DNA from: Acidimicrobiia bacterium
Lineage (GTDB): Bacteria > Acidobacteriota > Vicinamibacteria > Vicinamibacterales > CAVVIG01
DNA length: 64,000 bases
Reading direction: 5' to 3'
NCBI GenBank assembly: GCA_016871175.1
Contig: VFZL01000002.1
Location: forward strand, 1-64,000
Shown: positions 44,546 to 54,892 of the stretch, in pieces
Layout of the letters: each line of letters starts with the position of its first letter
Position numbering within the stretch: the first letter of the stretch is position 1
The notes under the pieces: generated by a model
Told to the model about the DNA's origin: nothing
The model's input: only the letters and a program-made list of their open reading frames with translations
Databases searched by the model: none
Position numbers and translations under genes: made by a program

Positions 44546-46929
44546 GTGTCCGAGCGTGAGCGGCTGCGTGCGGTGATTCGCGGGGCCGTCCAGGGCGTTG
44601 GTTTCCGACCCTTCGTGTACCGCCTCGCTCGTGGCTACTCCCTCGAGGGCTGGGTGCTCAACTCGGCGCAGGGCGTGCACGTGGAGGTCGAGGGTTCGAC
44701 ACCAGCCCTACAGGCGTTTCTCGTGGCGCTCGACCGCGAGCGGCCGCGAGGGCGGTGATTCAGAGTCTCGAGAGCACCTGGCTCGACGCCGTGGGCCATC
44801 AGGGATTCGAGATCCGCGAAAGCGATGGCGGCGGTCCGCGCGACGCGCTCGTGATGCCCGACATCGCCACCTGCGACGAGTGCTTGCGCGAGGTCCTTGA
44901 TCCGGACGATCGCCGCTACCGATATCCGTTCATCAACTGCACCAACTGCGGGCCGCGGTTCAGCATCATCGAATCGCTGCCCTACGATCGCGAGCACACG
45001 TCGATGCGCCGGTTCGCGATGGGCGCGGATTGTCATCGTGAGTACCACGATCCGCGCGATCGGCGATTCCACGCTCAACCCAATGCCTGTCCAGTGTGCG
45101 GACCCCGGCTGTCCTGTTGGAACGCGTGCGGTGAGCTGGTGGCCGAGCGAGCCGACGCCCTGTACGCAGCCGTTGCGGCCATACGTGACGGGCGTATCGT
45201 CGCAGTCAAAGGACTTGGTGGGTTTCACCTGATGGTCGATGCCGGACCAGAGGTCGCGATCGTCAGGTTGCGTGAGCGGAAACATCGAGAAGAGAAGCCA
45301 CTGGCCGTGATGTTTCCTGACGTGTTCGACGTGCGCGGCGTGTGTCAGGTGTCTGCCATGGAGGAACGGCTCCTCACCTCGCCGGAGCGCCCTATCGTGC
45401 TCTTGTCGAGGGTGAACGCGTTCAGCGGCAGGATTGCCGGGTCTGTCGAGCCAGGGAGTGCGTGGCTTGGCTCGATGCTGCCGTACACGCCGCTTCCTCA
45501 CCTGCTGATGCGCGAGATCGGTCAGCCGATTGTTGCCACGAGCGGCAACCTCTCGGACGAGCCCATCTGCATCGACGAACACGAAGCCCTCGAGCGCTTG
45601 GCCGGCATCGCCGACGTCTTCCTCGTTCGCGATCGACCGATCGTCCGACACGTCGATGACTCGGTGGCGCGCATCGTGGCGGGCCGGGAGCTCGTCTTGA
45701 GACGGTCTCGTAGTTTCGCGTCGCTCCCGGTGCCCACGTCGATTCCGCTCCCGCCGGCCCTTGCGGTCGGGGGTCAGATGAAGAATGCCGTCGCGGTCGC
45801 CGTGGGGACGAACGCGATCATCAGCCAACACATCGGCGACTTGGGCACGGCTCAATCGACCCAAGCGTTCGAACGCGCGATCCGCGATCTCGAGCGATTG
45901 TACGAGTGGTCTCCCGAGTGCGTCGTTGCCGATCTCCACCCCGACTACCGGTCCACGATGGACAGCCGGTCGCGTGGCTTGCCGGTGTTGAGCGTTCAGC
46001 ACCATCACGCGCACGTGCTCGCGTGCATGGCCGAGAACGAGATCGATGGCCCCGTGCTGGGTGTCTCGTGGGACGGCACTGGATACGGGCGCGACGGCAC
46101 CGTGTGGGGCGGCGAATTCCTGCTGGCGGACGGCGCCCAGTTCACCCGTTTCGCGTGTCTTCGGCCGCTCCAGTTGATTGGCGGCGAGCGCGCGGTCCGC
46201 GAACCACGCCGCACCGCTCTGGCGTTGTGGCACGGACTGACCGGATCGATTGACGGGCTCGACAATCTCCCGATCGCACGAGCGTTCACCACGTCCGAGC
46301 TTGCGCTCCTCCGGCGCATGCTCGATCGAGGCGTGAACGTGCCGATGACCACGAGCACCGGCCGACTCTTCGACGGCGTCGCGGCGTTGACCGGCCTGTG
46401 CACTCACGTGAGCTTCGAGGGCCAGGCCGCCATGATGCTCGAATCAGCGGTGGACCCCGGAGTCGACGGCGCGTACTTGTGTCGACTGGTGTCGCCTGCG
46501 CGGTTCGCCTTCAGCGGGTGGGAGACCCCGACGTGGGTCGCGGACTGGGGGCCGATGGTCCAGTCGATCATCGAGGCCGTGCGGGGCGGTGAAGCCCCTG
46601 GCGCGATCGCGGCGCGCTTCCACGCAGCACTGGCGGATCTCATCGTCGCCGTTGCGGGTCGAGCCTCCAGACCCAACGTCGTGCTGAGCGGCGGCTGCTT
46701 CCAGAACAAGCACCTCGCAGAAGCGGCCATCGAGCGCTTGCGCGCGGTCGGATTTCGCCCGTACTGGCATCAGCGCGTGCCTCCCGATGATGGTGGACTG
46801 GCGCTCGGCCAACTGGCGTTTGTCGCGCACGCCGCCCGAGGCGGCGGGTTGAGACAGGCCGAGGTCGACGAAGACGCTGGCGGGTTGGCGACCCGAGGTA
46901 CTCAGGTGCTCGTCGAGGGAGGTACCTGA
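44546..46929 (+). pseudogene. hypF: Hydrogenase maturation carbamoyltransferase HypF, one frameshift
   Basis: From GTG 44546 (GAGGTGG upstream) the acylphosphatase domain reads GAVQGVGFRPFVYRLA...GVHVEVEG and then breaks near the G-run 44750-44752; adding one base gives ...RPRGAVIQSLEST, continuous with the rest. The rest holds two zinc-finger blocks (CDECL..., CTNCGPRFSI, CHREYHDPRDRRFHAQPNACPVCGP), a YrdC-like domain (IVAVKGLGGFHLM...EKPLAVMF) and a Kae1/HypF-like domain (HHHAHVLACMAE, SWDGTGYG, VLSGGCFQNKHL). It makes carbamoyl-AMP and carbamoylates HypE for the [NiFe] cyanide ligands. Total length fits HypF. A sequencing error is as likely as a true pseudogene. Confidence 0.85.
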
Positions 46930-47186
46930 TGTGCCTCGCGGTGCCCGGCAGGCTCGTCAGCATCGAGGGCGACGATCCGTACCTCCGCAGCGGGAAGGTC
47001 GACTTCTCGGGCGTCGTCAAGACGATCAACTTGGCCTACGTCCCCGAAGCCCGGGTCGGAGATTACGTGCTGGTGCACGTCGGCTTCGCAATCTCTACAG
47101 TGGATGAGAGGGAGGCTCGTGCCGTCTTCGAGTACTTGCGAGCCATGGGCGAGTTGACCGAGCTCGAGGAAGGGGGCTCTGCGTGA
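46929..47186 (+). CDS. hypC: Hydrogenase maturation chaperone HypC
   Basis: The 85-residue protein begins [16 protein letters not shown]; the N-terminal Cys2 is the HypC signature residue that carries the Fe(CN)2CO unit with HypD. It retains [21 protein letters not shown]. Its ATG overlaps the hypF stop (TGATG) and its end overlaps hypD by 4 bases. Confidence 0.96.
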   Translation: MCLAVPGRLVSIEGDDPYLRSGKVDFSGVVKTINLAYVPEARVGDYVLVHVGFAISTVDEREARAVFEYLRAMGELTELEEGGSA

Positions 47187-48292
47187 AGTTCGTCGATGAG
47201 TACCGTGATCCGGATGCGGCGAGCCGCTATGCGGGACTGATCAAGGCCACTGTGACGAGACCTTGGACTTTGATGGAGATCTGCGGCGGCCAGACGCACG
47301 CGATCGTCAGATTCGGTGTCGACGAGCTGCTGCCTCCGTCGATCACGCTCGTCCACGGACCAGGCTGTCCCGTCTGCGTCACGCCGCTCGAGGTGATAGA
47401 GAAGGCCCTCGACATCGCCGCTCGTCTAGACGTGATCTTCTGTTCGTTCGGGGATATGCTCCGCGTCCCCGGCCTGAAGAACGATCTGCTCTCGGTCAAG
47501 GCCGAGGGTGGCGACGTCAGGGTGATCTACTCTCCGCTCGACGCGCTTGCCTTGGCCCGCGCAAATCCAGAACGGCAGGTGGTCTTCTTCGCAGTCGGTT
47601 TCGAGACGACGGCCCCGGCCAACGCGATGGCGGTGTTCCAGGCGGCGAGAGAAGTCCGACGCAACTTCGCGCTGCTCGTGTCACACGTGCTGGTGCCGCC
47701 TGCGATGGACGCCATCCTGTCGTCGCCCGTCAACCGTGTTCAGGGTTTCTTGGCGGCAGGTCACGTGTGCGCCATCATGGGCTACCACGAATACGAGCCC
47801 ATCGCACGGCGCTACCGCGTCCCGATCGTCGTGACCGGTTTCGAGCCGCTCGACATTCTCCAGGGCATCTACCTGTGTGTGAAGCAGCTCGAAGAAGGCC
47901 GGGCTGACCTGGAGAACCAGTACGCACGCGCCGTCCGCCCGCAAGGCAACCGCGAGGCGCAGCGGCTGGTGCAAGAGGTGTTCGAGATCCGGCCGCGCAA
48001 GTGGCGGGGGGTGGGGGAGATCGCCGCGAGCGGCCTGGGCCTTCGGCCTCAGTATCGGGATTTCGACGTGGAGGAGCGCTTCGGCCTGGCCGATCGGTCC
48101 CTCGACGAGCCATCGGAATGTCGGAGCGGCCTTATCCTGCAGGGCCTCATGAAGCCGCATGAGTGCCCAGCGTTTGGCGCGAGCTGTACGCCCGACCATC
48201 CACTCGGCGCGACGATGGTGTCGAGTGAGGGCGCGTGTGCTGCGTACTACCGATACCGTCGCGCGCCACACGCAGACGTGGTGTCGCGATGA
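47183..48292 (+). CDS. hypD: Hydrogenase maturation protein HypD
   Basis: This 369-residue iron-sulfur protein assembles the Fe(CN)2CO group with HypC. Motifs: [74 protein letters not shown], and the C-terminal cysteines of the [4Fe-4S] site ([31 protein letters not shown]). It overlaps hypC (4 bases) and hypE (ATGA). Confidence 0.96.
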   Translation: MKFVDEYRDPDAASRYAGLIKATVTRPWTLMEICGGQTHAIVRFGVDELLPPSITLVHGPGCPVCVTPLEVIEKALDIAARLDVIFCSFGDMLRVPGLKNDLLSVKAEGGDVRVIYSPLDALALARANPERQVVFFAVGFETTAPANAMAVFQAAREVRRNFALLVSHVLVPPAMDAILSSPVNRVQGFLAAGHVCAIMGYHEYEPIARRYRVPIVVTGFEPLDILQGIYLCVKQLEEGRADLENQYARAVRPQGNREAQRLVQEVFEIRPRKWRGVGEIAASGLGLRPQYRDFDVEERFGLADRSLDEPSECRSGLILQGLMKPHECPAFGASCTPDHPLGATMVSSEGACAAYYRYRRAPHADVVSR

Positions 48293-49345
48293 CAGGGAAG
48301 CGCATGACCAGCTTCGAATGTCCCGTGCCGATCAGCCAGTACCCACGGGTGCTGCTGGCGCATGGCGGCGGAGGCCAGTTCACGCATCAGCTGATCGAGC
48401 GCATGTTTGTCCCCACCTTCGACAACGAGGCGCTCTCCGAGAGGCACGATGGCGCGCGACTCGAGGTGGAGGGCGCGCGGCTGGCGTTCACGACAGATTC
48501 GTACGTGGTTCGACCGCTGTTCTTCCCCGGCGGCGACATCGGTACGCTCGCGGTCAACGGCACGGTGAACGATCTGGCCATGTGCGGTGCGCGACCGCTG
48601 TACCTGAGCGTGGGCCTCATCCTGGAGGAAGGGCTCGCCATGGACACGTTGTGGCAGGTCGTCGCCTCCATGCGTCGTGCCGCCGACGAAGCCGGAGTCA
48701 GGCTCGTGACCGGCGACACGAAGGTCGTGGACCGTGGAAAAGGGGACGGCCTCTACCTCAATACGGCCGGCATCGGCGTCATCGAGCACGACCGCGTCAT
48801 CGCGCCGACTCGCGTGAGGCCGGGCGACGTCGTGCTCCTGTCAGGCGACATCGGTCGCCACGGGATGGCGGTCATGGCCGCCCGCGAAGGCCTGGGCTTC
48901 GAATCGACCATCGAGAGCGACTGCACGCCACTCGCGGCGCCAGTGCGCGCGCTCCTCGACGAAGGGTTGGAGGTGCACTGCCTCCGCGACCTGACGCGGG
49001 GTGGTCTCGCGAGTGCGCTCGTTGAAATCGCACGGACCTCGAAGCTTCACACGCATGTCGACGAAGCACGCATCCCAGTCCGAGCGGATGTCCGGGGGGG
49101 CGTGCGAGATCCTCGGTCTGGATCCGCTGTACGTCGCCAACGAAGGGCGGTTCGTCGCCTTCGTCGCGCCGGGTGACGCGGTCAGGGCGCTGGACGTGCT
49201 TCATCGCTTCAGGGCTTGCGAGCAGGCCACCGTGGTCGGGGAGGTCACGCCGAGTCCGGCCGGGCTGGTCACGATGCGCAGTCAAATCGGCGCGACGCGC
49301 ATCGTCGATATGCTGACCGGGGAACAACTCCCTCGCATTTGCTGA
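48289..49345 (+). pseudogene. hypE: Hydrogenase maturation protein HypE, one homopolymer frameshift
   Basis: ATG 48289 overlaps the hypD stop. The frame encodes [14 protein letters not shown], the ATP-binding [46 protein letters not shown] and [17 protein letters not shown], then goes out of phase at a G7 run (49094-49100). With six G the protein continues [20 protein letters not shown] and ends GEQLPRIC, the HypE C-terminus whose Cys is carbamoylated and dehydrated to cyanide. Everything else is intact, so an extra G in the assembly is the simplest explanation; otherwise hydrogenase maturation is inactive. Confidence 0.86.
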
Positions 49346-49381
49346 CGGATGCTCGTTGCGTCTGGCGACGCGACACCGTCG

Positions 49382-50410
49382 CTAGACCGATTGCGGAGTG
49401 GTGTCGCCTGCACCCAGTGATTGGCCGATCGCCTCGGCTGCCGCAGAATCGGGCCACACAGCGACGGGTGCCGCCGCGTAGCCCGCGTGGGCCAGACGTC
49501 CCTGGAACCAGGCGATCTCGGACGCCCAGAAGACGAGCTTCACGGCGATGCGAGCGGCGACGTACGCCTGGCCCACGATAAACGCGAGCCAGGTGGATGC
49601 GGCGCCCGGTGCCACCAGCGCGTAAGCGATGAGCATGGCTCCGAAGATCGCAGCGTCCAGTCCATAGAGAGCGAATGTGCCGAACCCGGACCGCACAACG
49701 AATCGTGCGGCCGCTCGCAGCGCGCCGATGACGCTCCCCCGATCCTCGACGATGAGTCGGATCTTCGCGTAGTCGAACCAGATATTGACGAGCGCGAGCA
49801 GGAGGACGAACGCGGCATACAGCCCGACGCGGATGAAGAATGCGGTCCGCTCGGTGTCCAGGTTGTCGGTGAGCCGATCGAACGTGTCGTCCAGCAGCCA
49901 GTGATGCGCGTGAAGGACAATGCCGGCGTAGATGAACGTCGAGATCGCTGAGAGTCGCAACAACCGAAAGAAGTAGCCGCCGGATACCTGGAAGAACGCG
50001 TGGGTGCGCGTCACGCGATTGCGTGCGAACCGGTCGATGAGCCCTCCGGAGAGGAAGAGCCACAGCAAGGCGTACGCGATGCCCATGGCGCCCACGATCA
50101 CGGGTCGCACGTCCCAGTCGAGGAACGCACTGAGGTTGTCCACCACGACGCCGAAGCCGATGATCGTCGGACCGACGGTTGTGGCCGCACCGGTCGCTTG
50201 ATCGCCGAACTCCGACAACCAGTCGTAGGTGGCGCTTGAGATCGGCGCCTGTGCCGCCAGGCTCGAGCCGAGCTGTCGCTCGATATCACTGCGCACAGCG
50301 AGCCCGAGAGGCACGCTGAAGAGGAGCGTGATCAGCCAGAGGAGCAGCACGAGGTTCCAGGAGCCGGCCACGCGGCGGACGCCATCGGCACACGCCGTCC
50401 ACGCCGTCAT
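49382..50410 (-). CDS. Polytopic membrane protein of unknown function
   Basis: The 342-residue protein has about six hydrophobic segments (LVLLLWLITLLFSVPLGLAV, VGAMGIAYALLWLFLSGGLID, LSAISTFIYAGIVL, VGLYAAFVLLLALVNIWFDYAKI, LDAAIFGAMLIAYALVAPG, LAFIVGQAYVAARIAVKLVFWA). The DYAKIRLIVEDR stretch is typical of a conserved but uncharacterised membrane family that often accompanies peptidases. Its ATG overlaps the upstream M1 peptidase stop (ATGA), so the two are coupled. Confidence 0.75.
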   Translation of the reverse strand: MTAWTACADGVRRVAGSWNLVLLLWLITLLFSVPLGLAVRSDIERQLGSSLAAQAPISSATYDWLSEFGDQATGAATTVGPTIIGFGVVVDNLSAFLDWDVRPVIVGAMGIAYALLWLFLSGGLIDRFARNRVTRTHAFFQVSGGYFFRLLRLSAISTFIYAGIVLHAHHWLLDDTFDRLTDNLDTERTAFFIRVGLYAAFVLLLALVNIWFDYAKIRLIVEDRGSVIGALRAAARFVVRSGFGTFALYGLDAAIFGAMLIAYALVAPGAASTWLAFIVGQAYVAARIAVKLVFWASEIAWFQGRLAHAGYAAAPVAVWPDSAAAEAIGQSLGAGDTTPQSV

Positions 50411-52464
50411 ACGAAGAATGCCCACGAGAGCAGCGAATCCTGGAACCACACCAACCATTTCAGCGACCATTTGGTCGCCGCGGTCCGGCCGGCGGTGCCG
50501 TCGATCGTCTTGGAATTGTTCGTCACATCGACGTCGAGCAGGAGAACCCGGTCCGGATCGACGACGGCCGATGTGGCGCGCACTGATCGCGTGAACGTAT
50601 AGTGCTTCCAGCGGTCCTGGCCATCCCACCGCTCCTTGATGGTCTCGCCATTCTCGAGCGTCACGGTCACGTCAACCGGGAAGACCGCTCCGCCATTTCG
50701 TGACACGATGACGTCGGTGCGGTAGACGTCGCCTTCCTTCACGCTCTTGAGGGTGTCAATCGCGTAGTCGAACGCGTTCGAGCTCCGGTACACCTGGTCG
50801 AAGAACCACATCAGGTCCTGGCCGGCGACCTCGTTGGCGACGGCGAAGAAATCGGCTGGCTTCGGATGCTTGAACTGCCAGCGGTCGAAGTACGTCTGGA
50901 GGACGCGCTCCATGGTCGGCCAGCCCAAGTGTCGCTCGAGCGTGTTCAGCCACAGCGCAGTTTTGCTGTAGGTCACCATGCGGCCGCCCGACACGCTGTA
51001 TCGAAACGACGGATGCGAGGGGAGATCGGTCTCCGGCGTGCGTCGGTACCCGGGCAGCCGATTCCAGTAGGTGTCCCGCGAGACCTCGAGATCACGAAAG
51101 ACCCACGGGACGAAGTTGCCGAAGAAGCGCTGCTCGTAGTACGTGCGCGGATGATCCTGAACGAGCGCTCGCGCGGCCAGGTAGGTGGTGATCCCTTCGT
51201 CCATCCAGGCGTCCTCGAATTCGTTCGAGGCGACGATGCCATAGAAGAACTGATGTCCTGCTTCGTGGAGCACGACCTCGTGCGGCGTGTTGATGGTCAC
51301 ACGCGACGCCGCGAGCCATGGAGTCCCGGCGGTGATGAGCGTCGGGTATTCCATCCCGTCGGCTTCGCTCTGATAGGCCGGGTCGATGACCGTGAGCTGA
51401 TCGTAGGGATACGGCCCAGCCCAGCGAGACAGGTACTTGAGCGCCGCGCGCGCGGCCTCGATGTGGGCGTCCGCCTGTGGGGCGTGCTCGGGCTGAAGGA
51501 GCAATCGAATCCGAACGGGTCCCTGCCGGGAACCGGACGACGACGGTGGGACCGCCTGATCGGGCTCGAAATCCGCCGTACGTTCGATCATCGTCGGGCT
51601 CGTGGTCCAGGCGAAGTCGTGGACATCCTCCTGGTAGTACGAGTGCGTGGTGGTGCCATCCCCATTCTCGGTTTCGGCACGAGCGACGCCCGTGCCGCCG
51701 ACACGCCAACGTGTCGGGACGGTCAGCTTGACGTCGTAAACGCCAAAATCCGAGAAGAACTCCGTGTTCGCGTGAAACTGATGGCAGTTCCAGCCCGTGT
51801 CCTCGAGAACGCCCAACTTCGGGAACCACTGAGCGAAGAAGTAGAAGCTCCCGATGTAGCCGGTTCGTGCGAAGGGCTTCGGCACCCGTGCGGTCCAGTC
51901 CAGCTCGATCCGCACCGTGTCACCTGGCATCGCCGGTTCCGCGAGCGGCACGAGCATCACCGTCGTATCGTCCTGATTGCCATCGTCGGGCGCGATGAAG
52001 GTCATTTGCGCGGTGCGGTCGGAACGCAGCGATTCGGCTTCCTGGCCCGAGGAGCGCTGGTGGACGATCAGCTTCTTGATGTCGACGCGCGCGAAGTCCT
52101 CGTCGTCGTGGAAGGGCGTTCGGAGCAGCGCTCGTTCGCGCAAAAACGTCGACTTGGCGTTGCGCCACGCGTTCCAGTAGACGTGAAACTGCAGCTCGCG
52201 TGTAGGGTTCGCGGTGATGTTGCGCCAGACGATCGTTTCGGACGCGGTGAGCGCGCGTGTCGAGGGATCCAGGCGCGCGGCAATCGTGTAGTTCGCATTG
52301 CGTGGCGAGCGTGTCGGCATCACCGCGCCTGTGGGTGCCGGCAGCGTCGCGGCGTTCGCGGCTCCGCGCGTGCCGGCTGATGGCGGCGCCGCGTTTTGTC
52401 CGGACACGACGATCGTCAGCACGACACCGATGACGAGACAGGACAGTATCGCCGCGCGCGTCAT
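50407..52464 (-). CDS. M1-family metallopeptidase (aminopeptidase-like), exported
   Basis: The 685-residue protein has a signal peptide (AAILSCLVIGVVLTIVVSG), a beta-sandwich N-terminal domain, and the gluzincin site VVLHEAGHQFFYG (HExxH) with the downstream Glu ligand in NEFEDAWMDEGITTYLA. The GxMEN exopeptidase motif is replaced by DGMEYPTLI. ATG 52464 places the signal peptide at the N-terminus. It probably digests external protein; the ATGA overlap with the downstream membrane protein suggests a shared role. Confidence 0.9.
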   Translation of the reverse strand: MTRAAILSCLVIGVVLTIVVSGQNAAPPSAGTRGAANAATLPAPTGAVMPTRSPRNANYTIAARLDPSTRALTASETIVWRNITANPTRELQFHVYWNAWRNAKSTFLRERALLRTPFHDDEDFARVDIKKLIVHQRSSGQEAESLRSDRTAQMTFIAPDDGNQDDTTVMLVPLAEPAMPGDTVRIELDWTARVPKPFARTGYIGSFYFFAQWFPKLGVLEDTGWNCHQFHANTEFFSDFGVYDVKLTVPTRWRVGGTGVARAETENGDGTTTHSYYQEDVHDFAWTTSPTMIERTADFEPDQAVPPSSSGSRQGPVRIRLLLQPEHAPQADAHIEAARAALKYLSRWAGPYPYDQLTVIDPAYQSEADGMEYPTLITAGTPWLAASRVTINTPHEVVLHEAGHQFFYGIVASNEFEDAWMDEGITTYLAARALVQDHPRTYYEQRFFGNFVPWVFRDLEVSRDTYWNRLPGYRRTPETDLPSHPSFRYSVSGGRMVTYSKTALWLNTLERHLGWPTMERVLQTYFDRWQFKHPKPADFFAVANEVAGQDLMWFFDQVYRSSNAFDYAIDTLKSVKEGDVYRTDVIVSRNGGAVFPVDVTVTLENGETIKERWDGQDRWKHYTFTRSVRATSAVVDPDRVLLLDVDVTNNSKTIDGTAGRTAATKWSLKWLVWFQDSLLSWAFFV

Positions 52465-52540
52465 CGCGTGCGAGTCGTGCGGATGCTCTCGAGCGCCGCG
52501 GGCGCGAGCCACGCGTCGATGGTACCACCAACCGTCGCGC

Positions 52541-52546
52541 TATAAT
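52541..52546 (+). promoter_or_regulatory. Consensus -10 box giving a near-leaderless mRNA
   Basis: A perfect TATAAT at 52541-52546 lies 10 bases before the ATG at 52556, so transcription would begin about 3 bases upstream of the start codon. The -35 at 17 bases (GATGGT) is poor. No Shine-Dalgarno precedes the ATG. Confidence 0.5.
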
Positions 52547-52555
52547 TCCCCGGTC

Positions 52556-53605
52556 ATGTCTGCCATTCGCGTCGTGTCCGTCGGTCTTGGTCCCATTGGC
52601 GTGTCCGTCGCGAAGCAGTTGGTAGAGCGTCCGGCTTTCACAATCGTTGGTGCCGTCGACATCGATCCGCTGAAGCGCGATCTCGACCTCGGCGATCTGA
52701 TTGGCGTGACGCCAAGTCGCGCGCTCAAGCGTGGGAGCGCCCGCCGGTTGGGTGTGAAGGTTGGTGCCGACGCCCCGACCATTATCAAGGCCACCAAACC
52801 CGATGTCGTGGTGCTGTGCACGAGCTCTTCGATTAAAGGCGTGATGCCGCAGCTGGAGACGATTTTGAGGACGCGCACGCCTATCGTCTCGACCACCGAG
52901 GAGCTGTCGTATCCCGGGTACACGCACCCGCGGCAGGCCCGACAGATTGACGCGTGGGCGAGGAAGGCGAGGGTCGCTGTCCTGTCGACCGGTGTCAACC
53001 CCGGTTTCGCCATGGACGCGCTGCCGATTGCGCTGACGGCTGTCTGCGAGCGTGTCGATCACATTTCAGTCCAACGCGTGCAGGACGCCCGCATCCGTCG
53101 CCTGCCGTTTCAACAGAAGATCGGCGCGGGGTTGACCACAAAGCAGTTCCAGCGGAGGGTCGAGGATGGCAGCGTCCGCCACGTCGGCCTCACCGAGTCG
53201 ATCGCGATGATCGCAGACGCCGTTGGCTGGAACCTGAGTCGGATCACGGACGACATTCAGCCGAAGCTCGCCACCGTGACCATCTCGGGCGAGTTTCTAG
53301 CCGTGGACCCGGGATACGTCTGCGGAATTGTTCAGGACGGCATCGGGTATCACGGGCGGACGCCGGTGATCACGTTGCACATGGAGGCGTACCTGGGGGC
53401 TCCCGAGTCGTACGATGCGGTGCAGATCGAGGGCCACCCCAATCTCTCGATGAAGATCGCCGGCGGCATCCATGGCGACGTCGCGACGGCATCCATCGTC
53501 GTCAACTCGATTTCGAAGGTCCTGGGCGCGGCGCCCGGGCTCCACACCATGCGCGATCTGCCTCTGCCGTCATACTTCGGTGGGTCCCTGACCTCGGGTT
53601 CATAG
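52556..53605 (+). CDS. Dihydrodipicolinate-reductase-like NAD(P)-dependent dehydrogenase
   Basis: The 349-residue protein has an N-terminal Rossmann motif (VVSVGLGPIGVSVAKQL), acidic residue after beta-2 (VGAVDIDP), the VVLCTSSSIKGVMPQLETIL and VSTTEELSYP segments, and STGVNPGFAMDALP, typical of the DapB-fold proteins annotated as diaminopentanoate dehydrogenase-like. The catalytic details differ from DapB, so true DapB is unlikely. A near-leaderless start is predicted from the TATAAT box. It is divergent from the M1 peptidase and convergent with moeA. Confidence 0.82.
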   Translation: MSAIRVVSVGLGPIGVSVAKQLVERPAFTIVGAVDIDPLKRDLDLGDLIGVTPSRALKRGSARRLGVKVGADAPTIIKATKPDVVVLCTSSSIKGVMPQLETILRTRTPIVSTTEELSYPGYTHPRQARQIDAWARKARVAVLSTGVNPGFAMDALPIALTAVCERVDHISVQRVQDARIRRLPFQQKIGAGLTTKQFQRRVEDGSVRHVGLTESIAMIADAVGWNLSRITDDIQPKLATVTISGEFLAVDPGYVCGIVQDGIGYHGRTPVITLHMEAYLGAPESYDAVQIEGHPNLSMKIAGGIHGDVATASIVVNSISKVLGAAPGLHTMRDLPLPSYFGGSLTSGS

Positions 53606-53614
53606 GATCTTCTT

Positions 53615-53658
53615 GGGTTCAAAGGGTTCGAGCCCTTGAACCCCGAACCTTGAACCCC
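53615..53658. terminator. GGGTTCAA palindromic repeat, likely bidirectional terminator
   Basis: GGGTTCAA-A-GGG (53615-53626) pairs with CCC-TTGAACCC (53633-53643) around TTCGAG, one bulged A, followed by further inverted units (GAACC at 53645-53649, TTGAACCC at 53650-53657). It sits between two convergent genes (stops at 53605 and 53684). The units are the same GGTTCRA element as at 35.95 kb but arranged in inverted orientation. Confidence 0.6.
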
Positions 53659-53683
53659 TGCACCCCCCCTGAATCCTCGCTCT

Positions 53684-54892
53684 TCAGAAGAGCGTCACAG
53701 TCACCGCCGTTCCTTCCTCCACCGTGCCCTGGTCTTCGGGAATCTCGATGTAGCCGTCCGCTCGCGACATACTCGTGATGTCGCCGGAGCCCTTGAACGC
53801 CGGCATGGCCGATCCATGTTCGAGTCTGACCGAATAGAAATGATGGCGTCCGGCGGATGAGACGATTCGCTTGGCGAGGGGAACGCGAACGACGCGCGGT
53901 GTGTCGAGGGGGAGCCGTGCCGTCGCGCGAAGGAACGGCACCAGCAGGATGTAGGCGTTCGAGAGGCACGATGCCGGATTACCAGGAATGCCGAAGAAGG
54001 CCGCGTCGCCCATCCGCGCGAAGGCGGTCGGTTTCCCCGGTTTTACCGCGATGCCGTGGAAGATCATCTGACCTCGACGCCGCACCAGGTCGAGGATCAG
54101 GTCTTTCTCGCCGACCGAGCTGCCACCGGACCACACGATGATGTCGGCGTCAGCGCAGCGATCCAGCGCGACTTCGAGATCGTCGATGACGTCCGGTGTG
54201 GCGTCGTGCGGCTCCGCGGATCCGCCGTGCGCTGAAACGACCGCGCTCAACGTGTAGAGGTTGACGTCGTAGATCTGGCCCTCGGCAAGTCCATCGCCAG
54301 GTCGAATGATCTCGTTACCTGTGGACATGAGGGCGACGCGCGGCCTGACGAAGACGTCGATCTCCGTGATCCCCACTGCCGCGAGCGCCCCGATGCGACT
54401 CGGATTGAGCAGGTCCCCCCTGCGGACCACGACGTCTCCCGGCGAGAGGTCCGCGCCTCGGCGTCCGATGTGTTGCCCCGGCGTCACTGCCGTGAGCACC
54501 CGCACCGCGTCGTGGCCGTCGGCCGTAGTGTCTTCCACCATCACCACGGCGTCCGCGCCCTCGGGCAGCGGCGCGCCGGTCGCGATTTCCGCGCATCTTC
54601 CTGATGACACGCGCTGTGTCGGTGGCTGTCCGGTGTAGATACGCTCGACGATTTCCAGGCGTACTGACGCCTCGCGAGAAGCGGAAGCCGTGTCGGCGGC
54701 CACGACGGCATAACCGTCCATGAGCGAACGGGCGAACGGTGGAACGAAGAGCTGCGCGGAGACATCTGCGGCCGCGACCCGCCCGGCGACCTCCGTGATC
54801 GGCAGGAGCTCGGTCCGGTCGACGGGACGCACCGCGTCGGCAAGGCGTCGACGCGCTTCTTCAACGGGGATCGTGGACGCGAAAGGTCGCAT
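53684..54892 (-). CDS. moeA: Molybdopterin molybdenumtransferase MoeA
   Basis: The 402-residue protein inserts molybdate into adenylated molybdopterin. Signatures: FVPPFARSLMDGYAV, IATGAPLPEGADAVVMVED, RRGADLSPGDVV, ALMSTGNEIIRPG, DIIVWSGGSSVGEKD, FHGIAVKPGKPTAFA and FGIPGNPASCLSNAYILLVPFL. Full length. Its ATG overlaps the moaB stop by one base (TGATG), indicating one operon. Confidence 0.95.
   Translation of the reverse strand: MRPFASTIPVEEARRRLADAVRPVDRTELLPITEVAGRVAAADVSAQLFVPPFARSLMDGYAVVAADTASASREASVRLEIVERIYTGQPPTQRVSSGRCAEIATGAPLPEGADAVVMVEDTTADGHDAVRVLTAVTPGQHIGRRGADLSPGDVVVRRGDLLNPSRIGALAAVGITEIDVFVRPRVALMSTGNEIIRPGDGLAEGQIYDVNLYTLSAVVSAHGGSAEPHDATPDVIDDLEVALDRCADADIIVWSGGSSVGEKDLILDLVRRRGQMIFHGIAVKPGKPTAFARMGDAAFFGIPGNPASCLSNAYILLVPFLRATARLPLDTPRVVRVPLAKRIVSSAGRHHFYSVRLEHGSAMPAFKGSGDITSMSRADGYIEIPEDQGTVEEGTAVTVTLF

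Noticed and set aside
44635-46407. 590-codon open frame antisense to hypF
   Set aside because: The + strand frame carries unmistakable HypF motifs; long antisense frames are common in high-GC genomes and this one is Arg/His-rich with no domain.
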